Source: Oryzias latipes
Lineage: Eukaryota > Chordata > Actinopteri > Beloniformes > Adrianichthyidae
Reading direction: 5' to 3'
DNA: 64,000 nucleotides
NCBI RefSeq assembly: GCF_002234675.1
Contig: NC_019866.2
Location: forward strand, 17,715,311-17,779,310
This document shows, in pieces, positions 1 to 12,500 of this stretch. Below the pieces are notes generated by a model. That model saw nothing but the letters and a program-made list of their open reading frames with translations, ran no database searches and was not told where the DNA came from. Made by a program: the position numbers and the translations under genes. Every line of letters starts with the position of its first letter. The stretch's first letter is position 1.

Positions 1-384
1 GCATCTGAGTTGTTTTATTTAAAATTTACTGTATATTATATTTATAGTCCTGCCTGTATAAGATGAGCTGCAAATGAAAGCTGAAACCACAATGCATCCA
101 TGTCATAGATATGATCTGTTTTGTTTTTGTGCTCGTCATGATATTGCCAGTCTGTTTTGTTCTTCCTGCTTACTTCATCCACAAACATTACAGAACAAAA
201 CGTTGGGGAAGTGTTAAATATTGACCAGTATGAGGTGTTTCTTTATTTATTTCGTTTGGGAGTTGCAGGAAAGTCTTTGGGTGACCAGCTCAACGCTCAT
301 TTTTGTTTCCATTCTAAGATCCTGGACTTAATTTCTATGAAGGTTTTAACTTTGAGAATTCAAAAAAGAGAGAAAACAGTCGCC

Positions 385-960
385 AAGTATTCATTCATTC
401 ATTCATTTATTTATTTGTTCCTTTCATGAAAATTGATGTTCAAATGTTTACAAGTTTCTCTTACATATTGAACATTTTCATGATTAGAAGGGAGCAGATT
501 TGAAGAATACAATTCTTATAATTATCTGCTCCCTTTTAAACATTGCATCATATTTACATTGCTCACACCATCACCTGTGCTCAGATTTCACAATATACAG
601 TTCCACTACACAGTAAATACATTCCATTCATTTAATACATACATTCCAAAAATTCCATTCAACAGTCAAGTTTGTACAAACTAATTTGTTTAGCTTTATA
701 CATGCGTTTAAATTGAATAATATTTTGACAACTTTTTAACTGATTCTCCTGGGAATTCCACATTTTTACCCTGCTATAGACAAACACTTTTGCTTTAATG
801 TTGTTCGAACAATCTGTTGTTTGAAATCAAATTTTCTCCTATGATTTACCATGATTAGTATGAATAGTATGAATGAGGAGTGAATGAATCTTTCTTTGAA
901 CACTTTTCTTTGAACACCGCAGATGAATCTAATCCATTATTATTATTTTAATATTTTGTA
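385..960 (-). mobile_element. LINE 3' end (CR1/L2/Rex1 type), 5'-truncated
   Basis: Read on the minus strand, about 790-660 encodes a stretch containing VKMWNSQENQLKSCQ, which resembles the C-terminus of CR1/L2/Rex1-type LINE proteins (a 'WNSLP...LK.C..I..FK' pattern). The element ends in a simple (TGAA)n-like tail, seen on the plus strand as ttcattcattcattcattta near 390-412, which is typical of that superfamily. It sits inside the foldback MITE. The clade assignment is tentative. Confidence 0.5.
488..535. repeat. Hairpin with perfect 12-bp arms
   Basis: Arms aagggagcagat (488-499) and atctgctccctt (524-535) are perfect complements. A further inner pairing (gaagaat/attctt) makes a longer stem-loop. 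It lies in the 3' UTR of the minus-strand LINE fragment, so it may be the 3' stem-loop recognised by that LINE's reverse transcriptase. The function is inferred. Confidence 0.6.
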
Positions 961-1462
961 AGATAACTTACTGAAAAACCATTGTTTGTCTAGGGTGTGT
1001 TTGTGTACTTTATTGACTGTCCCTGCCTGCTTCTGCAGCTTCACATCAAGGCAAACTCCAGCTGTAACTAAATTTCTGCATCACCATAGAAAGAAATTAA
1101 CAGTTCATCCTGGTCAATGGAACTACGTTTTGCTCTGTAATGTTTGTGGATAAAGTCAGTGGGAAGAAAAAAACAGACATTGTGACAAGCACCAACTTAA
1201 CAGACCATGTCTACGACAATGCCACATTGTGATTTTCAACTTTTTTTAATGAGCAGATGAGGTCAGTTAGTATGGAGTTCCTTCCTTTTGTAGGTCACCG
1301 ATTCTTGAGTCAAGACAAAACATGTCCCAAATAAGTATTTTTCATAGATTAAAACCATTAATTTAAAATCGATCGACTTACTCACTATGTTGGATCTTAA
1401 GAAATGGTGATTAGCCTAGATAGTTACTTTTTTTAAGATATTTATGCTCAAATGTATCATTA

Positions 1463-1650
1463 GTGGCTGCAGTGGTTAGCGCTCTTGCCTCACATTTAAA
1501 AGGTTCAAATCCCGACTGGGGGACCTGAAACAGGACAACAGAAAGGAGACTTTTCTGTGTGAAGTTGTCATGTTCTGTCCGTGCATGCGTGGATTTTCTC
1601 TGGGGACTCCGGCTTCCTCACGCATAGATGAATGAAAAAAATGAAAGAAT
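1463..1650 (+). mobile_element. tRNA-derived SINE
   Basis: A tRNA-like head has an A-box-like segment (tggttagcgctcttgcctca, from about 1473) and a B box (ggttcaaatcc, 1502-1512). The body is the widespread fish SINE sequence with a 'cgtgcatgcgtggattttctc' type core, ending in an A/T-rich tail near 1640-1660. The head is a relic of a pol III promoter, not a functional tRNA. It lies in the TNRC6A intron. Confidence 0.75.
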
Positions 1651-2731
1651 GAATCAATGGTAGTTAGGCCCTCTGTTATTTCTCTTTTCTTCCACATTAG
1701 GTCAAAATAGTCACCAGCATTGAAAAACACTGTCTTTATAATTGAGAAAACATTTATATCAAATTAAAGATGTGGGTTAAAAATGTATAAAATATCATAA
1801 AAATCAAAACACATTTTGAACAGTATGATCAGTAAATAGAACAGATTCAGTTTTTCTGAAGGTCTTTTGTCCTGACTCTCAAGAGTCGGTAAGTTCTTAA
1901 AAATATTAGAACAAAAATCACAAAAAAAACTTAGGAGATTCATTTTTCAGTAGAAAATGCAGGGTTGAATGCTATATTGCTGAATGACAATGAAACTTAA
2001 AGGGTAATAATTTTCCAAAAAAAATGTAAATAAAGAAATGATTAAATTTGACCATAAATAAAGTGAAAACAGCAGAATAACAAAAATGCGAGTGCGAGTG
2101 GTATCAAACCAGCAAGATTTGCACCAAAGAAAGAAGCAAAAGTTTTCAAGGGTTCCCCAAGCATTTCAATCAAGGCAAAAATCCTGGAATATCTTGAAAG
2201 GGTCAAGGATTTGAATGACAAAAAGGACCAGCTCATAGCTGAAAAAAGCTGAAGGAGCTGAACATTTTAATAGTTTAAAATAGCAGAAAAATTGTAAAAG
2301 GAGTTAAGTGCCAAAAATGGCAGAAGATACTATAATGAAAAGAGAAATAGAGAAACAGGAAAATAATTTGAACAAAGATTACCTGTGTTTTTACTGAATG
2401 CAGTATGCTGCTATAAGTTTCTGCAGCTTCCTCCACACCAATACAAACATCTGTTGATTCGGCAATTGTAATTGCCGTGTTAGCTATGAAAGTTTTTTCA
2501 ACAGTTTTTGTACTCTTCGTGCAACATGCAAGGCCATTGAATGTATGTTGTATTAACAGTTTTTTATTGTTATTTTGAGAAAAACAAACAGTAGAAGAAA
2601 AAAAAAACATAAAAACAAGAACATTTCCAGCACAACAAAGTCACAGCACGGAGGCAACACATCAGCTAGTTACATACAACTAGTACATTACATGGATTAT
2701 GTCATGGGGAACCTAGTCATCATTAGTTCAA

Positions 2732-5700
2732 TCAGAGGACAACATTTGGACTGCCTTTATAAAGAATGTTGACTAGATCACCAGGAAGATGATCAAGCAG
2801 AGGCCTCCATAATTTATAAAAAGCATCAGAGTTGCCCTGTAAGAGGGCACTGAGGCGTTCCATAGGTAGAACTTTGAATGCCTCTCTATACCACTGTGTG
2901 ACAGAAGGAGGTTGTTCCTGAATCCACTGCAGCAGTATGCATCGTCTCGCCAGGTGTAAAAGCTTCTGTAATAAAACCATCTCCTGACCAGATAGAGGTG
3001 GTCTCTCCACTGACACGCCAAGAAATAACGCTGGGTTCAGAGGGATTGTTTTGTGAAAAATACAACTGACTTCTGTTACAATATTTTTCCAGAATCTAAT
3101 GATCAAAGGACATTGCCAGATGCAGTGATAGTATGTTCCTAAATCTATGCAGAAGCTGTGGAGTGTATTGAAGTCTGTGCAGAATTCTATATTGATTCTC
3201 TCTAAGTCTGTTGCATGTGAATACTGTCTTGGCAGATACAAAAGCTTTAGACCACGTTTTACTACTGAGCTCCACTCCCAAATCCCGGCTCCAAAGAATC
3301 CTAGTTCCTCCAGTTGAGAGGGGGTTTAACAGCATTAATTGTTCGTGAAAAAGTGAAATAAAGTTCCTTTTGGTTGTGGCATCGTCATTTAATTTAAGAA
3401 GGAAGTTTTCAAGGGAATTCAATATAGGTTGATCAGCTGGAAAGGTGAGAGATGATTTTACAAAGTGTCTCACTTGGAGAAAGCCAAAAAAGTGTTTCTG
3501 TGGGATATTATATTTACTTTGAATTTGTCTAAAAGACATAAAAACACCTTTTTCAAAAAGGTTACTTACAAATCTTAAGCCCTTAGTGTACCATTGGTCA
3601 TATATACTAAAGCTTATACCTGGTGGGAAAGCTTTATTTTTAATTATAGGTTGCATTGCACTAGAAAACTTCCTTCGTCCACAAAAAGTCACAATGTCAT
3701 GCCACACCTTAATTGTAGTGAGCATAACATTATTGTTCTTAACCTCAACTGGGAGTCCAACTACATCTGTGAATAAGAGACTGAGAGGTGACAACGGGTC
3801 ACAACACCAACTGTCCACAGCTAACTCACCCTGATGTAAAAAAGCGTGCAACCACCCCGACACTATTCGCGCATGACAAGCCCAGTAATAAAATCAAAAA
3901 TTAGGAAGAGCCTGACCCCCCCTCTCATATGGCAGTTGTAAAGTCCTAATTTTCAATCTAGGTTTCTTCCCATGCCAGATAAACTTGGATAAGCATTTCT
4001 CCAGTTCTGAGAATGTTTTCCTATTAATTTTGAGAGGTAACATTTGCATAGGATATAGTACCCTAGGCAGAATGTTCATTTTTATCAAACTTATTCTACC
4101 TAGCCACGACAATGGGAGGTCAAACCACCTATTAAGGTCCCTTTTCACCGAGGCCAGGACTGGACCAAAATTTAATTTGTATAGTTCAGCAATATTTGCA
4201 CTAACTCTGATACCCAAATAGGTAAAGCCAGTGCTTGACCGCCTAAATGGAAAGTCTGATGGAGGAACCCACTGTTTTTGATCCCTCAAGAACAAAGCTT
4301 CAGATTTATCAAAATTAATTTTATACCCGGAGAGCTGACCAAATTTGCCAACAATTGCGGTTAACACTGGGATTGATGTCTCTGGGTTAGTAAGAAATAA
4401 TAGCACGTCATCGGCATACAGGGAGATTTTGTACTCCGTAACTCCTAATTTGACCCCGGAAATCTTAGGATTGGTTCTTATGGCTTCCGCTAATGGCTCC
4501 AATGCAAGCGCAAATAATAAGGGGGATAGCGGGCATCCCTGACGTGTTCCCCTGCCCAGGGGAAACATGTCAGAAACCGAACCGTTAACCAGTATCCTTG
4601 CAGCTGGTGCCCTGTATAGTAATTTCACCCACCGACCAAATTCAGAACCCAAACCAAACCTGTCAAGAATCTTGAATAGGTACTCCCACTCCACCCGGTC
4701 AAACGCCTTCTCGGCATCTAATGAGATTGCTAAAGCCCCTGTAGTTTGTGTTTTGTGAAAATTGCAGAACATTTAAAAGGCGACGTACATTTGAGTGGGA
4801 GTATCTGCCCTTGATAAATCCTGTCTGGTCAGACTTCACCAGTGATGGCAGAACCCCCTCTAGTCTCCTCACCAAGATTTTTGATAAAATTTTACAGTCA
4901 ACACCAAGCAGACTGATTGGTCTATAGGAGGTACATAGATCTGGAGGTCTGTTTTCTTTCAGAATTAGGGTAATGTGGGCAAGATTCAGTGTGGGTGGGA
5001 GAGAGTCCAGCCTAAAGGCTTCCAAATACATATTTAATAATGGTTGTGCAATATGTTTGGCCATTTTTTTGTAAAAATCAACCCCAAATCCGTGTGGGCC
5101 AGGGGCCTTTCCAGCCTTTAAAGATTTAATTGCTTCTATGACCTCCTGAGTCTTTATAGGTCTGCAAAGGTCTGATCTGTCTTGTTCAGATACTGTTGGA
5201 AGATTAATATGGTCAAGAAAGTCTTCAGGGGGGCTGACAGCTTCTTGATATTCGGAAGAGTACAGTTCTTGAAAATATTCTTTTAAAATTTTACTTATTT
5301 GTTTGGTTTCAAAGTGCAGGTTGTTTTTTTTGTCTTTGAGGGAAGATATCACATAGGATCTGTTTTTCCCTTGTGCCAGTCAGGCAAGAAGGCGTCCTGG
5401 TTTATTACCTGAATCAAATAGCCTGTGTTTTGCATAGAATATTGCCGTTTGTGCATTCTGAGTCAGTAGTTGGTCCAGAGCTGATCTAGCAGCATCGAGT
5501 TTTCCGAGCACCGCTATGGCATGGGACTGTTTAAAATCCCCCTCTAGAGTAGCAATGAGTTGTTCAAGTTCTAACTGTCTGGCCAGGGTTTTTTTCTTTT
5601 TTGCTGCAGTATAAGAGATGATGGAGCCTCTGAGATATGCTTTACCTGCTTCCCACAAAGTGGAGGCACTGACCTCAGGTAGGTCATTTTTGGAGATGTA

Positions 5701-6516
5701 AAGCTTCCACTGATCCTCTAAATATTTAACAAATAAAGGATCGTTAAGGAGAGTTGGATTTAGACGCCAATGTCTGGATAAAGGGTCAAGATAGGGTGGC
5801 AAAAATTCCATTGATACCGATGAGTGGTCTGAAAGAACACACGGATTGATTGAGCATACCCGGGTTCTATCCAAGACTGATCTCGAAACAAATAAAAAGT
5901 CAATCCTAGAGAAAGAGAGATGAGGGCGTGAAAAGAAGGTGAAATCTTTAGTACGTGGGTTACAGATTTTCCAGGCATCAAAAAGACTCAGATCTGAGCA
6001 CAGCTCAATTGTAGCCCTTGTCATTTTTGAGGGTGCCTGAGTTTTAGGTGGATTATAATCTGTGCTGGGTGTTAATCCACAATTAAAGTCACCGCCAATT
6101 AGTATGTGAGTTGAAGATACGGAGCTGACTTCTGCCAAAAATTTTGAGTAAAATGAGCTATCAAAGGTATTAGGTGCATAAACACTCCCTAAGAGGATTT
6201 TTTCTCCATATAACAGACCTGTAACCAAGATGTAACGGCCGTCTGCGTCCTGTATCACTTTATCCACAGTTAAAGCTAAATTTTTATGGATTAATATTGC
6301 CACACCTCTGCTTTTAGAGTTAAAAAAGGAATAATAAATTTGACCTACCCAGTCTCGTTTCAGTTTTAAATGTTCCAAGTTGGTCAGATGGGTCTCTTGT
6401 AACAATGCAATCTGCACCCCGTCTTTCTTAAGCATAGACAGGACTTTTCGCCTCTTAATGACATGATTAATTCCCTTGACATTGAGAGTTGTTATTTTTG
6501 TGTTACTCATTAGCAA
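2732..6516 (-). pseudogene. L1 ORF2 (endonuclease/reverse transcriptase), broken
   Basis: ORF2 starts at 6516 (MLMSNTKITTLNVKGINH...). The apurinic endonuclease domain (6516-5380) shows LLQETHL, GGDFNCGL and a C-terminal SDHSSV motif. The reverse transcriptase follows in 5352-3894 with TRQGCPLSPLLFALALEPLA and the catalytic YADDVLLF (near 4430-4400). The C-terminal region (3863-2732) holds a zinc-knuckle-like YYHCIWQCPLIIRFW. Breaks lie near 5380/5352, 4772/4699, 3894/3863 and 3241/3096. The protein would nick target DNA and copy its own RNA. With four disruptions it is not functional, although the domains are little decayed. Confidence 0.92.
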
Positions 6517-7110
6517 AACAGACAGCTACATCATACAGTACAGTAACCCTGAGTAACCGAAACCCATCATAGAGAAAAAAGGGATGTGCTGCCCATGTTG
6601 ACCAATACGCCGAGTCAGCTGTGGTGGAAAGAACAATACCATCATTCCTTGATGGCCAAAAAAGAACACACAGAACCAACAAAACATAAGTCAGTAGTAA
6701 AGCAAATATTTGAGAAAATCTATTTGCAACATAAAAAGCCACCCAACAGGTGGTATAACAAAACCAGGTGTAGCCAAAAGCAGTCTCCACTCTACAGGAA
6801 AAATAATTATCCCACTTCCACCCCACCAAGCAAAAACATAATCTAGATGCTGTCAATTATAAAACATAACATTGAATCAGGACAAAAAGTAAACCCTTCA
6901 CACATGCCTGAAACAAAGTCCACTGACCCATTAACAGTTCTATGACCCCCTTTTTTTTTTCCCTCCCTCAAATATGCATATATGCATGCACACGTGCACA
7001 TAAACATCACCCTCATCTGTAAGCACTTGTGTAGTTTAGGCAAAGTTATTGCTTGTTATTAAACTTTGTTTTAGTCAGGAAGCATAAACCGGCTTAGTCT
7101 CAATCTTACT

Positions 7111-7923
7111 TCAGTCTAGAGCGTTGATGAAGCTTTGTGCGTCCCCCGGCGACGTGAACTTCTTTTCAATGCCGTTATGTGTGATGACAAGCGTAGCTGG
7201 GTAGCGCATGTTAAATCGAATGCCTCTTTCTATCAGGGACCGGCAGGTGTCGTTGAAGCCGCGCCTTTTCTCCCGAACTGCTGCAGAAAGATCCTGGTGT
7301 ATGAAGAGTTGTTGTCCTTCATATTGCAGCCTGGGCGACGTTTTCACTGCTGACATGATCCGCTGCTTGTCTCTGGGATTGTGGAGCTTAATTATCACCG
7401 GTCACCGCGGGGCGCCAGGCTGCGGTGCGCGCGGTCCACTTTAATACGGGCTTCAGCATTGGGGCTCTTATCCAAGCCGAGCAGTGAGGGTAACCATTTT
7501 TCAAAGAACTCAATGGGGTTTTTACCCTCCGTACCTTCCTTCAGGTTGATAATGCGGATGTTTTCCCGTCTGCTCCTGTTCTCCACATCATCCAAAGCAT
7601 TCTCCATTGCCTTGATTTTTCTTCTCTGCATCGGCTAACCTCCCGGCTAACTCGGCAACCGTGTCCTCCACATCAGAAACCCTCTGTTCTGCCGCAGTAA
7701 TGCGAGTAGTATTACTTTCCAGCGTAGAGGAGATTGTCTCCAGAGTCTCCGAGAGCTTAGAGAATTTCTGCTCCATTATCTCTGTGAAGCTTCGGGTCAC
7801 CTCGCGAATGAGAGCTGAAGTCTCTGCTGAAACCTGGTCGCCTGCTAGCTCCTCAGTTTGGCAAGCGCTTGCAGTCATGGCAGGCGTCACTTTCTTTGGT
7901 TGAATTTTAGTTTGTTTTGACAT
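7111..7923 (-). pseudogene. L1 ORF1 (coiled-coil RNA-binding protein), broken
   Basis: Three consecutive minus-strand pieces make one ORF1. The first, 7923-7588, starts MSKQTKIQPKKVTPAM and has a heptad-rich coiled coil (TLESNTTRITAAEQRVSDVE). The second, 7631-7395, carries the RRM-like NRSRRENIRIINL and the 'VDRAHR' motif. The third, 7398-7111, is the C-terminal domain (HNPRDKQRI, GIRFNMRYPATLVI). Frameshifts lie near 7600 and 7396. L1 ORF1 proteins form trimers that coat the element RNA. ORF2 begins about 600 bp downstream. Confidence 0.88.
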
Positions 7924-8164
7924 TGTCCGTCGTTAAATGTTTAAAGTTTTACGCTTGAGGTATTTAAAAAAATGAACAAGCACGTATTCTGGGTTGTAAT
8001 GTTGACAGTATTCCGTTTTGCTGCTTAATAAGCTTGGTGGTAGCGGGAGCTCAGTACAGACACAACCTCTAGCCAGCCATGTTCACCCGGAAGTCATTGA
8101 ATGTATGTTGAAAGTTGAACCAGGTCAAACTTTTACCAATCAGGCACTCTGATTTGGTAGTGAT

Positions 8165-8666
8165 GTGTGGATGATGTCCCTTTTAATTCACAGAAGTGCC
8201 AACTGTTTGAAAATTGATTATGGAAGAGAAATTAGTAATTGTGGTTTGTGCAGCCTTCCAACATCTGTGGAAGGAGCTAAAACATGCTATTTGGAGAAGA
8301 CACCCGTCAAACCTGAGACAAATGGAGCAGTTTGCTCAGGAGTGGGCCAAAATACCTGTCGACAGGTGCAGAAGGCTCATTGACAAATACAGAAACCATT
8401 TAATTGCAGTGATTGCCTCAAAAGGTTGTGCAACATAATATTAAGTTACGGAAACCATCATTTTTGTCCAACTCCATTTCATTAGTTTAGTTTTTTAACT
8501 AATTCTGTTAATCAACAACTCAAAAGTAATGGCTGGTTTATTTTGATTTTTTTTTTCAAGAAATTTTAATTTATTGTTACTTTTGAACATTTCAATTCAT
8601 TTCGGTAAGCATTGTGGACTTTCTTTCTTAAACTGAGGGGTACCAACAATTTTGTCCACCACTGTA
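8165..8666 (+). mobile_element. Tc1-like transposon, 3' remnant
   Basis: Frame +1 from about 8250 encodes HLWKELKHAIWRRHPSNLR, WAKIPVDRCRRLIDKY and an ending KGCAT. This is the C-terminus of a Tc1-type DD34E transposase after its 'NPIE' motif. It is followed at 8640-8666 by a terminal sequence of the Tc1 type (caattttgtccaccactgta). The 5' half and left terminal repeat are absent. It stops 130 bp before the first TNRC6A exon in the window. Confidence 0.8.
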
Positions 8667-8796
8667 CATGTGCGTTCAAAAACGCTATTATGACCGCATC
8701 ACATGGATCACCAAATGTGATGATCCTGGTAAAAGAAATTATGCCAAGTCTTTTATTTTTAGGATTATAAATGCATGTCTTTTGCCATTTATTCAG

Positions 8797-9548
8797 ATTG
8801 GGGTGAGATGTACCCTAAACAAAAGGACTCTTCATCATGGGGGGAGCCTACAACTGATCCACCGGTTACAGTGGATAATGGTACATCTGCCTGGGGAAAG
8901 CCAGTGGACACCAGTACTGGCTGGGATGAACCCAGCAGAGATAAGAGAGAGACTTCTTCTGGATGGGGCAGCCAGAACAAGTCCAGTAAGTGTTTATGTA
9001 AATCTGTACAAGTGAACTATGTAAACAGTGAATTCAAACTTGGAAGTGGTTCCAGCCAGTGAAAAAATGATCTGCCTCCGCTCTATAGCTACTAGCCATA
9101 AGCCTATGGAGACTTGGTGCAGTGAGGACGTATCCATGGGCAATAGCTGGGATCAGGAAGAAGAGGTGGAAATCGGAATGTGGAGCAACAGTCAGCAGGA
9201 TAGCAGGTCCAATGACCAAAACACCTGGAACTACAAGCCTAAAGTCTCCAACAAGGTTTGTGACCTCTCTATATACGTATATTTTTAAAATGCTATTCTA
9301 TTAAAGGGCCTATATCATGCAAAAATCAATTTTTTGAGCTTTTAAGTTTATTTTGTTAATTTCTCACAAAAAAACTCCCCCAAAATAATTTGATCGATTC
9401 TTGCATTTCTGTAATAACACTGCGCTCTGAACACCAACCCCTCACAATCTAAGAAACTAAGTGGGTTCTCGCATTGTGACGTAGATGAGTAGATAAGTGA
9501 GGATCAGCCCCTTCCAGGAAAAGTCTGAGCAGCCGGCACCGCCCCCAG

Positions 9549-9588
<40 letters not shown>

Positions 9589-12500
9589 ATTCCATGGAAC
9601 TAGCAGTGATCAGCAAAAACGTTTTCATTTTATATCCACAATATGCATATCCATCTTGCAGAAGTTAAGATGTTTGTTTTTGTGGGCGAAACGCAGACAC
9701 GCTGCCGAGGCCGGCTCTAGGTTTACATAATTTAATGGCTGGAACCCACAAGGACAGATAGCCGGTGCCTCGGGGATGAAGTAATCTTACTTCTGGGTAG
9801 GAAAATTAGCTGTGAAAATAAATTACCGTATTTTCACGACTATAAGGCGCACTTAAAAGTCATAAATTTTCTTTAGCCAGCAGGGGGCGCCCTATGGCCG
9901 GTGCGCCTAATGTGTAGTTGTGGGGGTGTGTTAAGGAGACGAGACGGCACCGGGCGCAAATCTGTGTGTTGTGTGTCTTTAGCGTGTGTGTAGGATAAGG
10001 AGGAAGGGAGACAAGAGTGTGCAAGTGAGTGAGCATTCAGTTTGTATTACTCAGTAAGGGAGAACAGTAACAGAGACTGGATTTTTATTAACCCACTCTA
10101 GAGGCTCCGAGGGTCCGAACGACGTGCCCTTGTCTTAACACCCGGCGCGCCTTTTGTATGTGTCAAAGACGGAAAAAATCCCCCGTGGCTGAGACCGTGT
10201 CCTATAACCCGGTGCACCCTATGGTTGTGAAAATTCGGTATACGAAAACTCCTCACAGTACATGGAGGGTTCCATTACAAATCCAGAACCCTGTGACTGA
10301 ATATTATTCACAAGGAAGGAAGCAGCGGACTAGTGAGCGTCGAAGCCACTGTCCTCGATGAAACATCCAAGATCCATGAATGCATCAAGCTCAAGGCCTC
10401 AACTGACAGTGTGCTCAGTGAATGTCTCAGGCAATGGAGAGCAGAGGATGTGGTGCTGGAGGACAGATCCTCATGGGAGAACAAGCACCTACATGGGATG
10501 TACCACCAGACCATAACTGAAGTGGCTGATATCAAGAAGTCCTACCAATAGCTAGAAAGGGCTGGCCCATAGGACGGCACTGAAGCACTCATCCTGGCAG
10601 CTCAGGAACAAGCCCTGAGCACCAGTGATATAGGCTCAGATCTACCACACCAGACAAGACCCAAGGTGTAGGCTGTGTAAAGAGGCACCTGAAAAAATCC
10701 AGCAAATAACCGCAGGTTGTAAGACGTTGGCAGGAAAAGCATACATGGAGCACCACAATCAAGTGGCTGGAATAATATACAGAACCATGTGTGCAGAATA
10801 TGGACTGTAACCCCAAAGTCAAAATGGGAAGCGCCCAGACTGTGCAAAGCAGTAATCAAATCACAAGGTGGCTACTATGAAGAACCTACAATCTGACATA
10901 TTTTCAGTTGTTTCACACTTTTTTATTTATTTATGTGTGAATTCACAGTTTTGATACCTTTAGTGTGACTCTACAATTTTCATAGTATTGAAAATAAAGA
11001 AAACTCTTTGAATGAGAAGGTGTGTCTAAACCTTTGGTGTGTACCGTATATTGTGTAACAATACACGTAGTTGAACCTTTTTCGGTACGGCAGTTTTGGT
11101 TCGGTTCACTTCTGCACCATTTCGATACGTTTATTTCTTTTTTTCCCGCATATGCATTGTAACGCCCCAGCTGATTTGTCACTCGTAGCGGGAAAACAAG
11201 AGCCGAGCTGCTAATTAACTAGCTGCGTTGGCTGTCCTTGCTCCATACTCCACTCTCCCTCAAACAGTCTCAGAGTAGACAGAGAAATGAATTGCTTCCT
11301 CTCCTTTCCGGAAGTAAAGTATTTTAGCTCGCGATAGAAGGGTTCAATTCGATAGAAGGGCAGATGCGTGGAGTGGAAATAACATGGAATGTAGATGAAA
11401 ACATTTGGATGGAAAATTATATTCTAAAACAGAATATTCTAGAATTTTTAGTTTAAAACTTTTGTTCCCATTTTAGACCTCTTTTTTTTTATTTATTGTG
11501 AAGCCCTTTGGTACCTTCAAGGAGTTGTAAAGTTCTATATGAATAAAGTTTCATTCATAATCCTTTTAATTAAATTAATAACATTATTTATGAAATAAAA
11601 CTATGACCAAATAACACTCTCTAGGATTTTCAATGACAATAATTCAGGAAAAATGTACTGATACAGTTAAAAAAAAAAAAAAACACCAAAAAAAACAATA
11701 GTCAATCTTCTCCCGTCATAATCCTAATAAAGACTTTGAGGGTTCCAAGCTCCTCACACATTGTTTCAGTTTGCGCAGCTGCGCTATGTTCTGCACGTCT
11801 GTTTTTCATCCAGTAATATTAAAAAAGCAAATTTCTATGTATTCTGCTGCAGCTAAGCGTATATCTGCGTTTCCTTTTAAACAATACAGAGTTCCCTCGT
11901 TTATTGCATGCAGGAGTTGCATTCTAAAAATAACCCGTGATCTGTGAAATCCACGGAGTCTGATTATGTTTGAGTTCATGGCAGTAAAACTCCTCACTGC
12001 CCTCTTTCTACACTTCTTTCAAACAGACATGAACATTTTCACTTTTCTCTTGTTTAAATTCTCACAACTTCATAGAAATTAGGTCTAGGATCTTGGAATG
12101 AAAACAAAGATCTGATCGATGAAAGATTTCTGATCTGAAGAGCTCCGCGTTTCTGTACAAGAGACACGGAGGAGATTGATTGAAAAGGTCTATAGCCAAT
12201 CAGGACACAGAACGGGTGCGCTGTTTAAAAATTGCGGCATAATCGCTCTAAAAGAATGAGCTAAACCGGGAAAGATGAACTGCGACGTAGAAAGTGAAGA
12301 CTGTCTTCTGTTCTATTTGACAGAGATTTTTCGAGGGGTTCAGGTTGGAGCACAGACTGCAGAAGGGGGGAATAAAATGTCACGTCTTGATCGTGTGGCC
12401 AGATAAAAAAAAAAAAACATGGGTCTCTGATATTGTTCAGTGGGCCGGACCAAGCATGGAGGCGGGCTGCATCCAGCCCCCGGGCAGTAGTTTGCCCACC

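Larger units (their letters stand above)
63..1267. mobile_element. Foldback-type MITE, copy A, interrupted by a LINE fragment
   Basis: The left part (about 63-215) and right part (about 1120-1267) are imperfect inverted repeats of each other: 'cattacagaacaaaacg' on the left answers 'cgttttgctctgtaatg' on the right. Both match the ends of the copies at 41828-42520 and 45675-46443. The right end (near 1252-1267) carries the family's terminal motif, close to 'gagcagatgaggt'. The centre holds a minus-strand LINE fragment. It has no coding capacity and is a non-autonomous DNA element with long terminal inverted repeats. The superfamily is not recognised. Confidence 0.6.
2535..8110 (-). mobile_element. 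Full-length L1-clade LINE with 16-bp target-site duplication
   Basis: The element spans about 2551-8094 on the minus strand and is flanked on both sides by the same 16 bases, cattgaatgtatgttg (2535-2550 and 8095-8110). This shows complete insertion by target-primed reverse transcription. It has a 5' UTR (about 7924-8094), an ORF1 with coiled coil, an ORF2 with AP endonuclease and reverse transcriptase, and an A-rich 3' end (seen as a T-rich start near 2560). Both ORFs are broken by a few frameshifts or stops, so this copy is inactive. The protein features fit the fish L1 clade (Swimmer-like). Removing the element rejoins an older repeat that has an inverted relative near 59890-59990. Confidence 0.93.

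Noticed and set aside
1463..1520. Possible tRNA gene
   Set aside because: A- and B-box-like sequences are present, but the cloverleaf is incomplete and a SINE body follows.
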